From contig LIQB01000009.1 in the NCBI GenBank assembly GCA_001411745.2, positions 1-64,000 of the forward strand: DNA of 64,000 nucleotides. The letters run 5' to 3'. The stretch is from Psychrobacter glacincola (GTDB lineage: Bacteria; Pseudomonadota; Gammaproteobacteria; Pseudomonadales; Moraxellaceae). Positions 1 to 8,550 of the stretch are shown here, one piece after another (position 1 is the stretch's first letter; every line of letters begins with the position of its first letter). Both the position numbers and the translations under genes were made by a program. A model generated the notes under the pieces. The model did no database searches. It was not told where the DNA came from and worked only from the letters and a program-made list of their open reading frames with translations.

Positions 1-81
1 ACTAGATACGAAAAATTGGCTCGTAATTATAAGTCTATGCTGTATCTAGCTTGTACTATGATTCATTGCAAACTGAATTAG
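1..81 (+). CDS. IS5-family transposase, C-terminal fragment
   Basis: The last 26 codons of a transposase reading frame enter from the left edge and stop at TAG 79-81. The tail TRYEKLARNY...LACTMIHCKLN is typical of IS5-group transposases, where the conserved Y-E-K-L-A-R-N segment follows the final catalytic glutamate region. Only the tail is visible, so activity cannot be judged. The stop codon lies directly against the terminal inverted repeat, which is usual in compact insertion sequences. Confidence 0.7.
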   Translation, partial: TRYEKLARNYKSMLYLACTMIHCKLN

Positions 82-93
82 GGACACGCCCTA
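1..93 (+). mobile_element. Right end of an IS5-like insertion sequence (partial)
   Basis: Frame 1 from the first base encodes 26 residues ending at a TAG at 79-81 and starting TRYEKLARNYKSMLYLA. This strongly resembles the C-terminus of IS5-family DDE transposases. The stop codon runs straight into GGGACACGCCCTA (81-93), which reads as the outer end of a terminal inverted repeat. The same terminus, with few mismatches, bounds the small element at 10729-10902. The rest of the element lies left of the window, so its length, left repeat and target duplication cannot be seen. The family call rests on recognising the transposase tail. Confidence 0.75.
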
Positions 94-435
94 GCATTTG
101 CATCAACTATATTTATGAGTACGGGCTGTGCTGAAACACAAGCCAGTAATAATAAAAATGTGAAGGGATTTGCGCCAACAAGCGTAGAAAAAGAAGTGCA
201 GTTACGCGGCAGTTTTAAAAGAAGCTTTGAGATTCATGAGTTCGTTTCTGATAACATTATTTACTATGTGTCAGACCCAAAGCAATTATTAATTAAAGAT
301 TCAAAAAGTCTCAATCAAAAAGGCTATTACAAATATTTCGAAACTTGCGTCATTGGTAACATTAGCCCCATCGGTCAATATGGGCCTCTAGGCAAATATC
401 AAAATCAACTAACTATTCGTGAGATTTGCGCGTAG
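94..435 (+). pseudogene. Lipoprotein gene remnant, 5' end removed by IS insertion
   Basis: An ATG at 115 gives a 106-residue frame beginning MSTGC. Read back in frame to the IS boundary it gives AFASTIFMSTGC, which looks like the end of a hydrophobic lipoprotein signal peptide and its lipobox cysteine. The upstream start codon and n-region are absent, because the next in-frame stop is the transposase TAG at 79-81. I infer that the insertion sequence removed the start of the gene. The mature part (lysine-rich, with a late pair of cysteines) matches no family I recognise. Re-initiation at 115 would give a protein without an export signal. A normally started small cytoplasmic protein is the alternative reading. 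Confidence 0.55.
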
Positions 436-505
436 CTTTGATAGAGTAGGTTATCGTATGGATATCCTACTGATTTTAAGTAATTAACCTTCACTCACCA
501 TCGAC

Positions 506-547
506 AAAAAGGCTGGGTTAGCAATTGCTAACCCAGCCTTTTTTTTA
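506..547. terminator. Bidirectional rho-independent terminator
   Basis: A perfect GGCTGGGTTAGCAAT/ATTGCTAACCCAGCC hairpin is flanked by an A-run on the left and a T-run on the right, so it can serve the lipoprotein remnant from the left and the minus-strand membrane protein from the right. Confidence 0.9.
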
Positions 548-648
548 AGTATCATTGTTTTTTTTGCGACGGATAAATCTTTTATGAAGCAAAAAAGCAA
601 AGGTAGCGTCATGGGACCTTTGCTCTAAAATTTAGCATCTGAGTAAAA

Positions 649-978
649 TTAGTGGCTGATCTTTTCTGTCAGCACACCCATACTATAAAGCACGAATGCT
701 ATAACGGTCAGTGCTACAATAAATGGCGTGAGTATCCAAATCACCACGTTGATCAATAATGAGGGCAATAATCCATTAAATAATACCGTGTTTGGTGTAA
801 AAAAGTCCGTCATAACATCTACTGAACGCTTAGCTACGGGGAATAACAAGGTGCTTAGTGCCAGCATATAAATATACTTGCTAAAACCAGGGTCGCTCAT
901 GACCACCATAAAATAAAATACCAAAAAATAAGTGACACCCAATGCCCAGCATTTGAGAGTATAGCTTAAACGAATCAT
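649..978 (-). CDS. Small membrane protein of unknown function
   Basis: 109 residues with three or four hydrophobic segments: about residues 10-28, 37-50, and two adjoining stretches at 68-100. This suggests a small inner-membrane protein. I do not recognise the family. The N-terminal half (length, spacing of the first two helices, and a motif like STLLFPVAKR after helix 2) faintly recalls colicin E1-type immunity proteins. The likeness is weak and no toxin gene is nearby, so I do not call it one. The upstream DNA (979-1080) is very AT-rich and probably holds the promoter. Transcription would end at the bidirectional hairpin at 506-547. Confidence 0.6.
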   Translation of the reverse strand: MIRLSYTLKCWALGVTYFLVFYFMVVMSDPGFSKYIYMLALSTLLFPVAKRSVDVMTDFFTPNTVLFNGLLPSLLINVVIWILTPFIVALTVIAFVLYSMGVLTEKISH

Positions 979-1270
979 GTTAGTGCCTCCCGAAATATTC
1001 TGACGATTACACGTAGAAAAATTATTATAATAGTTGCAAAATTGTGAATATATTATATATGTTATAATATGAATATATAGATCAAGTCAACTGTTTTTTT
1101 CTTGAGTAAGATATTTCGTCGTTTGTTCGGATGGAAAGAGGGAGGGTGTAGGAATCTGCTAAACAGATAATTACATTGTGTACGCAGTTGCTTATGAAGC
1201 TGTCAAGGCGCAGAGGAATGGCTTTAGTCAGAAACCATTATAGTAGGGGCATTATGGTAGAAGCATCATG

Positions 1271-2128
1271 TTAGACATTTAACTCACTGCTTGGATTTAC
1301 TCCAAATAACCGCTTATATTCACGGCTAAATTGGCTGGGACTTTCATAGCCTACTTGCATGGCGATTTGCGATACTTGTGCCTCGCCGAGTTGAATCAGC
1401 TGCCGCGCTTTCATCAATCGTAGGCTTTTTTGATATTGAAGCGGGCTTAGTTGAGTGATTTCTTTAAAATGTTGATGAAATCCCGACACACTCATACCGC
1501 ATCGACTGGCCAAATCTTCTATGATGACGGGCTCTTCTAAATGCGCTTTTAGCCAATCGGTAGCTTGGGCAATACGGTGGGTGTGACTGCCATTAACCAC
1601 CAGTTGCCGAAGCTTATGACCTTGCTGTGCTGAGAGCAGCCGATAATAAATTTCTTGCTGGATTAAAGGTGATAAAAAATCTATGTCACTTGGATAATTA
1701 AGCAAGTCTACCAGCCGCTCGAATGCGGTTAATATAGTGTCTTCTAACGGCCATTTTATACCTTGATGCTCATAATCGGCATTTTTCTGAGGTGGTATTT
1801 GTGCCATGACCTCACGAATGAGCGCCAGATTTAATTTCATAGACAATACGATGATAGGCTTCTCTACAGTGGCGTGTTTGATATGCATGCTTATAGGAAT
1901 ATTGACAGGGCAGAACATCAGACTACTGTCATCAAATTTCTGGCAATCTGTACCTAAGTAAATTTCACGCGTGCCTTGTAAGACGATACATATGCTAGGT
2001 TCTTGGATATAGCTGACCGTCTTTCTTGGTCTGTCGGCACAATAAAAAAACAAGCCTGAAATGTCTGATTCGATGGTTTGGTTTTTGGGTAATATACTAA
2101 GTAGCTGCTCTACCGTTTTTGTTTTCAT
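1271..2128 (-). CDS. AraC-family transcriptional regulator
   Basis: 285 residues. The N-terminal ~165 residues match the AraC_N type cupin-like effector domain (start SILPKNQTIESDISGLFFY, then a CIVLQG strand). The C-terminal ~100 residues form the double helix-turn-helix, with IEDLASRCGMSVSGFHQHFK as the first and SQIAMQVGYESPSQFSREYK as the second motif. Length is normal for this YqhC-like subgroup, whose members often respond to electrophiles or aldehydes. It is divergent from the Ohr peroxidase gene with a 185-bp shared upstream region, so regulation of that gene is a reasonable inference. The effector is unknown. Confidence 0.9.
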   Translation of the reverse strand: MKTKTVEQLLSILPKNQTIESDISGLFFYCADRPRKTVSYIQEPSICIVLQGTREIYLGTDCQKFDDSSLMFCPVNIPISMHIKHATVEKPIIVLSMKLNLALIREVMAQIPPQKNADYEHQGIKWPLEDTILTAFERLVDLLNYPSDIDFLSPLIQQEIYYRLLSAQQGHKLRQLVVNGSHTHRIAQATDWLKAHLEEPVIIEDLASRCGMSVSGFHQHFKEITQLSPLQYQKSLRLMKARQLIQLGEAQVSQIAMQVGYESPSQFSREYKRLFGVNPSSELNV

Positions 2129-2313
2129 GATTTATGCTTACTTTATAATTTGCCTAATGATATAAATATTTATAGTATTAGGCAAGAATTCTGGAGTAAT
2201 GCTCTACCAGATTAGCCTGCTCACTTCTATAATGATGGCATCAAAACACAGCAAGATTGATTTGCAGCGTTTTGCACAATACCAATAACATGCCAATCCA
2301 TAAGGAGTATATG

Positions 2314-2727
2314 ATGAAGATTTTCTATAAAACGCGAGCAACGGCAACGGGTGGTCGTTCTGGTCATACAGGTCTTGACGATGGTTCGCTAGGTTTTGAT
2401 CTGGTCTCTTTTCAAGAAACAGACAAGGAAGGTGTCAATCCAGAGCAGCTTTTTGCAATGGGTTATGCGGCTTGTTTTGATAGTGCTTTAAATCTGACCG
2501 CCCAGCAAATGAAACTGCCAATCACTGCCTCAAAAACCTCGACCCAAGTGGGTATTGGTATGAAAGCCGATGGTAGCTATAACCTGGATATAGATTTGTA
2601 TGTTGAAGTGTCGGGCATTGATGAGGCTCAAGCGCAGATACTGGTCGAAACAGCTCACCAAGTTTGCCCATACTCTAATGCTACTCGCGGTAATGTCGAT
2701 GTACGTTTGCATGTGACCGTGGTTTAA
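2314..2727 (+). CDS. ohr: Organic hydroperoxide resistance protein (Ohr family)
   Basis: 137 residues. Ohr proteins are cytosolic thiol peroxidases that reduce organic and fatty-acid hydroperoxides using a reactive cysteine pair and lipoylated proteins as reductant. The two conserved cysteines are present: C54 in YAACFDSAL and C118 in QVCPYSNATR. The ATATGGR motif near the N-terminus and the overall length fit the family. I chose the second of two adjacent ATGs (2314) because the AAGGAG at 2302-2307 is then 6 nt away; the family N-terminus MKIFY also supports it. The frame is open back to 2257 without a better ribosome site. It is divergent from an AraC regulator rather than the usual MarR-type OhrR. 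Confidence 0.92.
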   Translation: MKIFYKTRATATGGRSGHTGLDDGSLGFDLVSFQETDKEGVNPEQLFAMGYAACFDSALNLTAQQMKLPITASKTSTQVGIGMKADGSYNLDIDLYVEVSGIDEAQAQILVETAHQVCPYSNATRGNVDVRLHVTVV

Positions 2728-2907
2728 CGGTCAGCAGTAGTTAATACCTAACAACTGATTCAACAGCTGCTCTAATAACTATAAACAAATATAAAAACGA
2801 TATGACTTTCAACTGCTTGGGTACATAAAGTATTCAGGCAGTTTTTTATTGAGTGATTCAACGTTGATCATTAAGATCAAATTATCAAGTATAAAAAGTT
2901 AAGTACA

Positions 2908-2942
2908 AAAAAGAGCCAGTAGTTTGACTACTGGCTCTTTCG
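2908..2942. terminator. Rho-independent terminator
   Basis: AAAGAGCCAGTAGT and ACTACTGGCTCTTT pair around a TTG loop, flanked by A-rich and T-rich tracts. It lies between the convergent ohr and MliC-like genes and can serve both. Confidence 0.85.
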
Positions 2943-3020
2943 TTTTCAATAGATTTGAATAAAAACATGGGTTTTATTCAAATAACCACCACGTATTATT
3001 TACGCTTGTTTGTAGGGTTA

Positions 3021-3392
3021 CTATAGTTGGCAGTTCACTTGGTATTGTTGACCATTGTCTGATTTGATGGTCATGATGCCGTAATCCGCTTTGGTGTGCC
3101 AATCGTAAGTGGTTTTAGGGTTAACATTATTGACATAACGAGCGCCAGAACCTGATACCGCTTGCTCCATAGTGATTTTTGCATTGGTTAAGCCAACTTT
3201 AGGCAAGGTCACGTTTAGGTTAGCAGTTTGACCATTTGCAGTGTAAGCAGCAGTGAGTTGACCGTTGTCTTCACAAGTGAATGATTGGACGACTGGCTGA
3301 GTATTAGTCTCTGGGGTCGTAGTAGTTGGTGCATTAGTGGCGCAGGCAGACAATAATAGAGCAAAAGGTGCTACGGCTAATAATTTTTTCAT
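3021..3392 (-). CDS. MliC-like lipoprotein (C-type lysozyme inhibitor family)
   Basis: 123 residues from the ATG at 3392, which has GAGG 6 nt upstream. The frame runs four codons further to a TTG without support. MKKLLAVAPFALLLSAC is a clear lipoprotein signal with lipobox LSAC. After a Thr/Pro-rich linker, the domain FTCEDNGQLTAAYTANGQ...YGIMTIKSDNGQQYQVNCQL has the paired cysteines and beta-strand pattern of MliC/PliC proteins. Those sit in the outer membrane or periplasm and block host or environmental c-type lysozyme. The call is from family resemblance; binding activity is not shown. Single gene, with a terminator shared with ohr. Confidence 0.75.
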   Translation of the reverse strand: MKKLLAVAPFALLLSACATNAPTTTTPETNTQPVVQSFTCEDNGQLTAAYTANGQTANLNVTLPKVGLTNAKITMEQAVSGSGARYVNNVNPKTTYDWHTKADYGIMTIKSDNGQQYQVNCQL

Positions 3393-3569
3393 AATATGCC
3401 TCAAAAGTATCGGTAAAAGTAGGTTGTTACTTCAAGCAACATGATACCGTAGAGAATGTAACTTCATGTTGTGTTTGAGGGCTATGGTAGTAATCTTATC
3501 TGTCTTTTTTATCACTAAGCATTTTAGTCTTTATTAGCCTATTAATTTTGAATAACGAATGAGGATATT

Positions 3570-4490
3570 TCACGAAGGGGCTTTTTCTCTATTTAAAATA
3601 AATACCAGTACTGCACCCAAGATAACTGAGCTTGCTATAACGAATGGCATGGTCAATTGCTCAGATAAAAACACCACGCCTAATATCGCAGCCAGTATAG
3701 GTACACACAATTGTACAACTGCTGCTTGAGTGTTTTTTAACAAAGGCATGGCCATATACCAGATACTGTAGCCCATACCAGATGCGATCGCTCCTGATGC
3801 ACAGGCCAAAAGTACTCCCTTAATAGTAATATCACCTAGATTGATGTTTTCCAAGCCTATATTTTCTAGATAAGTCATGCTTATCACTAACAGTATGGGC
3901 GCTGCTATCAGACTCCGAATGAAATTAAAACCTGTGGCTCGCAGCGGTGACACGCATGATTTGCCGCGTATGCTATATATGCCCCAAGCAGCACCACTGA
4001 TTGCCATAAGCACCGCCGCTAATAACGAAGGCACCGCTGCTGACGGTAGCATCAAATAGACAAACCCTGCTACCGCTACGATAAATGCCAGCCATTGTAA
4101 GCCGCTCAATTGCTCTTTCTTATAGATGCCCCAACCAATCATCGTCAGCTGAACCGCTGAAAATAGAATCAGCGCTCCTGTACCAGTATCCAACTCTACA
4201 TAAGCAATCGAAAAGCATAGCGCATAAATCACTAAGCTCACGCTACTTAACCAGCTACCTTTATCGTTTAAAATAGCAGCGTGAGCAATACTGTCAGACT
4301 CTCGCGCGTGCTGTCGTAACCGATAAGCATGAATGGTCATGATAATACCTAGGCAGACAGCAGCGCTCAGCAGGCGCAAAATGGTAAAGCTCCAAGCATC
4401 TATATGACCCTCTGCTAACGCCATCCGGCAAAAGAGAGAGTTTGCAGCAAAGGCGATTAATGCAATAACGGTGTACAAGGTGGCTTTCAA
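3570..4490 (-). CDS. EamA-family (DMT superfamily) transporter
   Basis: 306 residues with about ten hydrophobic helices arranged as two EamA repeats (roughly residues 3-140 and 155-300). The repeat signatures are visible as AANSLFCRMAL near the N-terminus and GYSIWYMAMPLLKNTQAAVVQL in the second half. Members export metabolites or amino acids, but the substrate cannot be inferred. It is monocistronic as far as can be seen. The start at 4490 has only a weak ribosome site. Confidence 0.85.
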   Translation of the reverse strand: MKATLYTVIALIAFAANSLFCRMALAEGHIDAWSFTILRLLSAAVCLGIIMTIHAYRLRQHARESDSIAHAAILNDKGSWLSSVSLVIYALCFSIAYVELDTGTGALILFSAVQLTMIGWGIYKKEQLSGLQWLAFIVAVAGFVYLMLPSAAVPSLLAAVLMAISGAAWGIYSIRGKSCVSPLRATGFNFIRSLIAAPILLVISMTYLENIGLENINLGDITIKGVLLACASGAIASGMGYSIWYMAMPLLKNTQAAVVQLCVPILAAILGVVFLSEQLTMPFVIASSVILGAVLVFILNREKAPS

Positions 4491-4822
4491 AAATAATTCC
4501 TACAATAAAGAAGTTGGTTTTTAAATAAAATAGGCAAATTCGACTTTTAGGGATGTTGTTGTAACCGATTTTTTACCAGCAGAAATACTGGCTGAAGTGC
4601 GAAAACCCCGTTGCTAGTTGTCAATTGGGAGATTTCTCACAACAGATCATATTTTATTGCACTCGCAGGCAAAAGTATTTTTTAAATTGGACTGATGATA
4701 GTTGAATTAACAATAAAGGCTGACTACAAAAGTGATGTGATGTGGGTCAAGCGCATACTCAGAACGATTGCTTAAATGAATTGTCGTAAATTAAATAAAA
4801 ACAATAGATAGGAAAAAGTAAT
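4491..4822. other. Divergent intergenic region
   Basis: 332 bp between the EamA exporter (minus) and the DUF421 gene (plus), which must hold both promoters. It is AT-rich. I see no repeat, hairpin or recognisable operator. An AGGAAAAAG just before 4823 serves as the ribosome site of the DUF421 gene. Confidence 0.5.
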
Positions 4823-5506
4823 ATGGATTGGGCAAGTATCTTTATTCATGACACCACTTGGGCATTTGCGCTTGAGATATTGGTGCGTGTCAGCGTCATG
4901 TTTGTACTGATTATTTCGTTTTTGCGTTTGACGGGCAAACGCGGCGTCCGTCAGCTGTCAATCTTTGAGTTGACCATTATTTTATCATTGGGTTCTATCG
5001 CAGGTGACCCTATGTTTAACGAGGATTTGCCGATTATTCAGGCGGTGCTGGTCATGAGCGCCGTTATCCTGCTTTATCGATTGTGCACGTGGATCATGAT
5101 GGAATTCCAACCTTTTGAAGATCTGTTAGAAGGGAAGTCGCTCTATATTGTAGAAGATGGGATGCTGGTACTTGATAAGATTAAAAAGGGTAAAATGTCT
5201 CATGATGAGTTTTTTACTGAAATGCGCCAACAAGGGGTTGAGCATTTGGGTCAAGTGCGTACAGGCTTGTTAGAGACAGACGGTAATTTTAGTATATTGT
5301 TATATCCGCCTGAAAACACTGGCTATGGTATGCCGCTTTTCCCTAAGCAGTATCAACCTGTCGAAGAGATAGAGTCAGAAACATATTACGCATGTATGCA
5401 TTGCGGCTATGTTGATCATATATTTGACCCCAATCAGCTCTGTGAACGCTGTGAGAATGGATGTCGAGACTGGGCGAAGGCCTTGAATAGTGAGATCATT
5501 AGATGA
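4823..5506 (+). CDS. DUF421 (YetF-like) membrane protein with cysteine-rich tail
   Basis: 227 residues. Three transmembrane helices (about residues 12-35, 48-62, 70-92) include the family hallmark LRLTGKRGVRQLSIFELTII. They are followed by the soluble DUF421 domain (FQPFEDLLEGKSLYIVEDGM, then a segment equivalent to ELR...GV). The family is membrane-associated and has been linked to spore or envelope functions; its biochemistry is unknown. Unusually, the C-terminus adds a metal-ribbon-like cluster with cysteines at 191, 194, 207, 210 and 214. It stands alone between the EamA gene and convergent creD. Confidence 0.85.
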   Translation: MDWASIFIHDTTWAFALEILVRVSVMFVLIISFLRLTGKRGVRQLSIFELTIILSLGSIAGDPMFNEDLPIIQAVLVMSAVILLYRLCTWIMMEFQPFEDLLEGKSLYIVEDGMLVLDKIKKGKMSHDEFFTEMRQQGVEHLGQVRTGLLETDGNFSILLYPPENTGYGMPLFPKQYQPVEEIESETYYACMHCGYVDHIFDPNQLCERCENGCRDWAKALNSEIIR

Positions 5507-5642
5507 TAATAAATGAGATGATTGCTATATTGAATTATCTATGAGTAGATCGAGCGGTCTTATGTTAGCAGGCTTAATAATAGCCAATGATACCAACGTA
5601 AGACAGCCCTAGACTAAACGCTTTTAACATGCCCTATCTGAG

Positions 5643-7235
5643 TTAGGCAATTTTGTACCAATCAATTTTACGGGTCATGACCATCACGCAAGCGAGTAGC
5701 ACAAAACAGAAGACAGCACCAAGCAATAAATTCATATCTTCGGTGGTTAATATACCGAAAAACGCCGCATACAATCCTGCCAGTGTGACAGTAAAAATCG
5801 CCGCTCGCTTGACGCCGCCCAGTACATAATAAGTATACCAACCAATGAGTCCAACACAGGCGCTGGCAGCAATGGCATACGCTTTCCAAAAGACAATTTG
5901 CTCAGCAAGTGGTAATAGTAAGACATAAAACACAAACAGCGCACAACCGACCAACAGATATTGAATAGGGTGAATACGGCTGGATTTAATTACTTCAAAT
6001 AAGAAGAAAGTGCCGAATGATACTAAGATTAATAATAAGGCATATTTCATCGTTCGTTCAGTTTGTAAATACACATCATTAGGCTCAGCAAAACTCACAC
6101 CAAAGCTGTTTAGGCGCACCTTTCGATAGCTATCAGGTATGGCAGTAGCTTCTGCTGTAGCAGCGCCTTCCATTGCTATAAGCGCATCATCAGAAGCCAT
6201 TGACTGGCTGTTGTTATCAAGAGTGGCTTGACTGGTGACGACACATCGGTTGTTAGCGCTGCTGACACACTGCGACAAATCTTGATTGTTGGCTATTGTT
6301 AAATACTGATTTTGCCAACTGGCTTCAAAACCTTTAGCGGTAAGTTTCTTGGCATTGGGGAGCGCCTTACCAATAAAGTTTGGCGCATGCCAATTACTGC
6401 GCATCGTTAAGTTAAAGTTTTGTCCAGTCGGCACAGTGTTTACATTGCTAATACCAGCTAACGGTAAGTCAATGACGATTTCTGTACTGGTTAATGACTC
6501 GCTAGCACCGTTCGTAGCAAGGGTGTTATTGCCATTCTGCTGGCTCGTTATATTTTTTACTGAATGCTGTAATATATTTTGCGGAATAGCTACTTCTACA
6601 TAGGTCAGATTTTTCAGCAGCGCTGTCTGAGGGTAGGTCGCTTTTATCGGTTTTTTATCAATGGTCACCGTTGGTAGCGTCGCCACGCCGCGCAGATCTG
6701 ATACTGGAATAATCAATTTTGCTGCATTCCAGTGGATGATGGCTTTTTCAGGCTGGGTGTTATTTTTATTGGCGGGTGTACTGACAGAACCTTGTGCGTC
6801 ACTAGTTTTGCTCGTAGTGTCATATAAGCTGCTGATGGCTTGATCAAATGTATAGCGTTGATCAAATGTCAACGCACCATCATAACTGATCGCATGATAG
6901 ATGCCACGTTTGTAGGTATCAGTGCTGACTTCAAGATCTTGTATGGCTTGGGTCTGACTGGCAAAGACAATTTCATTTTTTGAATAGGATGGTGCACATT
7001 TACTGGTTGTTTCAGGTGCTGTAATCTGACATTCAGGTGTAATTGTGGTAGGGATGATAATAAATGGGGTGATGACTTCTTGCGGATTGACGTGCTGCTG
7101 GGCAATTTCTTTAACCACCGACGCGGCATAATTTTGTCGTTCGTAGATCACTGAGCCAATCATACCGAGACCGATGGCAAAAATAATACAAAGCCCGGCG
7201 ATGATGGACAATTTCGTCAATAGTGTTTTTTGCAT
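5643..7235 (-). CDS. creD: Inner membrane protein CreD
   Basis: 530 residues. One N-terminal helix (about 8-30) precedes a large periplasmic domain of some 350 residues. A cluster of five C-terminal helices then begins after the conserved NSFGVSFAEPNDVYLQTERTMKY, in the CreD order (FLFEVIKSSRIHPIQYLLVGCALFVFYVLLL pattern). CreD is a target of the CreBC two-component system and affects envelope integrity and beta-lactam or colicin tolerance. The protein is longer than the ~450-residue enterobacterial form, mainly from inserts in the periplasmic part. creBC is not in the window. The gene follows the UPF0114 gene on the same strand. Confidence 0.9.
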   Translation of the reverse strand: MQKTLLTKLSIIAGLCIIFAIGLGMIGSVIYERQNYAASVVKEIAQQHVNPQEVITPFIIIPTTITPECQITAPETTSKCAPSYSKNEIVFASQTQAIQDLEVSTDTYKRGIYHAISYDGALTFDQRYTFDQAISSLYDTTSKTSDAQGSVSTPANKNNTQPEKAIIHWNAAKLIIPVSDLRGVATLPTVTIDKKPIKATYPQTALLKNLTYVEVAIPQNILQHSVKNITSQQNGNNTLATNGASESLTSTEIVIDLPLAGISNVNTVPTGQNFNLTMRSNWHAPNFIGKALPNAKKLTAKGFEASWQNQYLTIANNQDLSQCVSSANNRCVVTSQATLDNNSQSMASDDALIAMEGAATAEATAIPDSYRKVRLNSFGVSFAEPNDVYLQTERTMKYALLLILVSFGTFFLFEVIKSSRIHPIQYLLVGCALFVFYVLLLPLAEQIVFWKAYAIAASACVGLIGWYTYYVLGGVKRAAIFTVTLAGLYAAFFGILTTEDMNLLLGAVFCFVLLACVMVMTRKIDWYKIA

Positions 7236-7380
7236 GAAAGCTCCTCATATGAATCTTTAGTCCAAAACTGTGCATATAACAGTCAGTAGGTTCAAAGAAG
7301 ATCATAGAGGAGAGATGAAGAAAAAATATGTAAGAACGATGGAGAGTATGTGGAAAAATAAGCCTTAGTGTTTTCTGGCA

Positions 7381-7911
7381 TCAGTGTTTTTTAGTATCAC
7401 CAACCACTTTATCCATAATAGCAAATAATAAGCCAGACAACACAAAAGTCATATGAATGATGACTTTCCACATGAGTTTGTCCGCTTCACCCTCACTCAA
7501 TTCATTAGGAATATCCATAAACGATTTTAATAGATCAATCGCAGAAATAGCGACGATGGCACCGATGACTTTTAGTTTTAAACCAGAAAAATCTACTTTG
7601 CCCATCCAACTAGGTCGATCAACGTGATCACCAGTGTCAATTTTTGAGACAAATATTTCGTAGCCACTAAATATGATAATTAATAATAAACTGGCTACTA
7701 AAGAGAGGTCGACCAATACTAATATATTAACAATGACATCTGATACAGAAGCACTAAATACAGTATTGAACATCATGACTGTTTTTTGAATGAATTTTAT
7801 AAATAATAAAATAATCCCTAAGACCAGCCCTAAATAAAAAGGCGCTAATATCCAGCGGCTGTTAAAGATGGTTTTTTCTAGGTATCGTTCAATATTTTTT
7901 AGCATGGACAT
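7381..7911 (-). CDS. UPF0114 (YqhA-like) membrane protein
   Basis: 176 residues with hydrophobic segments near residues 20-42, 50-75, 110-128 and 150-165. The N-terminus LEKTIFNSRWILAPFYLGLV and the loop IDTGDHVDRPSWMGKVDFSGLKLK are characteristic of the UPF0114/TIGR00645 family. Function is unknown for the family. It lies 57 bp downstream of the NadR-type kinase and upstream of creD on the same strand, so read-through transcription is possible. Confidence 0.9.
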   Translation of the reverse strand: MSMLKNIERYLEKTIFNSRWILAPFYLGLVLGIILLFIKFIQKTVMMFNTVFSASVSDVIVNILVLVDLSLVASLLLIIIFSGYEIFVSKIDTGDHVDRPSWMGKVDFSGLKLKVIGAIVAISAIDLLKSFMDIPNELSEGEADKLMWKVIIHMTFVLSGLLFAIMDKVVGDTKKH

Positions 7912-7968
7912 CTCTTAATGCTCTTAAAGGTTGTAGGTCATTTATTTATAACGTGGTATAGGATGGGT

Positions 7969-8550
7969 TTAAGAAAGCCATTCGAGCACTTGTTGTACCC
8001 GCTCATCTCTATCACCACCTATGCGATGAAAGGGCTTTTGGTGACGGGTCAGCTGACTTTCAAAATAAGCACTGATTTCATCACGTTGATGTGGGCTATC
8101 TCTTAGGTCGTCGGCGACCCACGGAATATCAACTTCGGTTAATAGAATCAAGTCGTAATGATGCGTTAACGCCGCATTGGTGAGCGCTTTAGGGCAATCG
8201 CCATAATACCAGTTGGCATAAACCATTAACTCAAACAGACTGGTATCACAAAACAAGTAGCTGCTATCAGAATTTTGCGCGGCTTGTTCAGCGAGTTTAT
8301 TTTCTAACTCAATTTGACCTTGTGCAATAGGGAGTAAATCCTCCCAGGTGCAAGTGAGGTGTTCCTTATCCCATTTCGCTTGTAGATAGGTGCGCATGTA
8401 TTCTGGCACCCAAGGACAGCCAAAATGTGCTGCCAAGTCGCGACATAGCGTGGTCTTTCCAGTGCTCTCTGCCCCTAGAATAGCAACATTGATGACCGAT
8501 TTAGGCGTATGCTGCTTTAGGTTGCAAGCGGTAACGTCGTTGCCATTCAT
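7969..8550 (-). CDS. NadR-type ATPase / probable ribosylnicotinamide kinase
   Basis: 193 residues. A P-loop, GAESTGKTT (residues 26-34), is followed by the CPWVPEYMRTYL motif and the late YDLILLTEVDIPWVADDLRD segment. These are the marks of the C-terminal kinase domain of NadR, which phosphorylates nicotinamide riboside to NMN. The N-terminal repressor and NMN-adenylyltransferase domains of enterobacterial NadR are absent. The start overlaps the end of pnuC by 50 bp, which indicates one transcript and probably translational coupling. PnuC imports the riboside and this protein would trap it by phosphorylation. Enzyme specificity is inferred from family and context. Confidence 0.82.
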   Translation of the reverse strand: MNGNDVTACNLKQHTPKSVINVAILGAESTGKTTLCRDLAAHFGCPWVPEYMRTYLQAKWDKEHLTCTWEDLLPIAQGQIELENKLAEQAAQNSDSSYLFCDTSLFELMVYANWYYGDCPKALTNAALTHHYDLILLTEVDIPWVADDLRDSPHQRDEISAYFESQLTRHQKPFHRIGGDRDERVQQVLEWLS

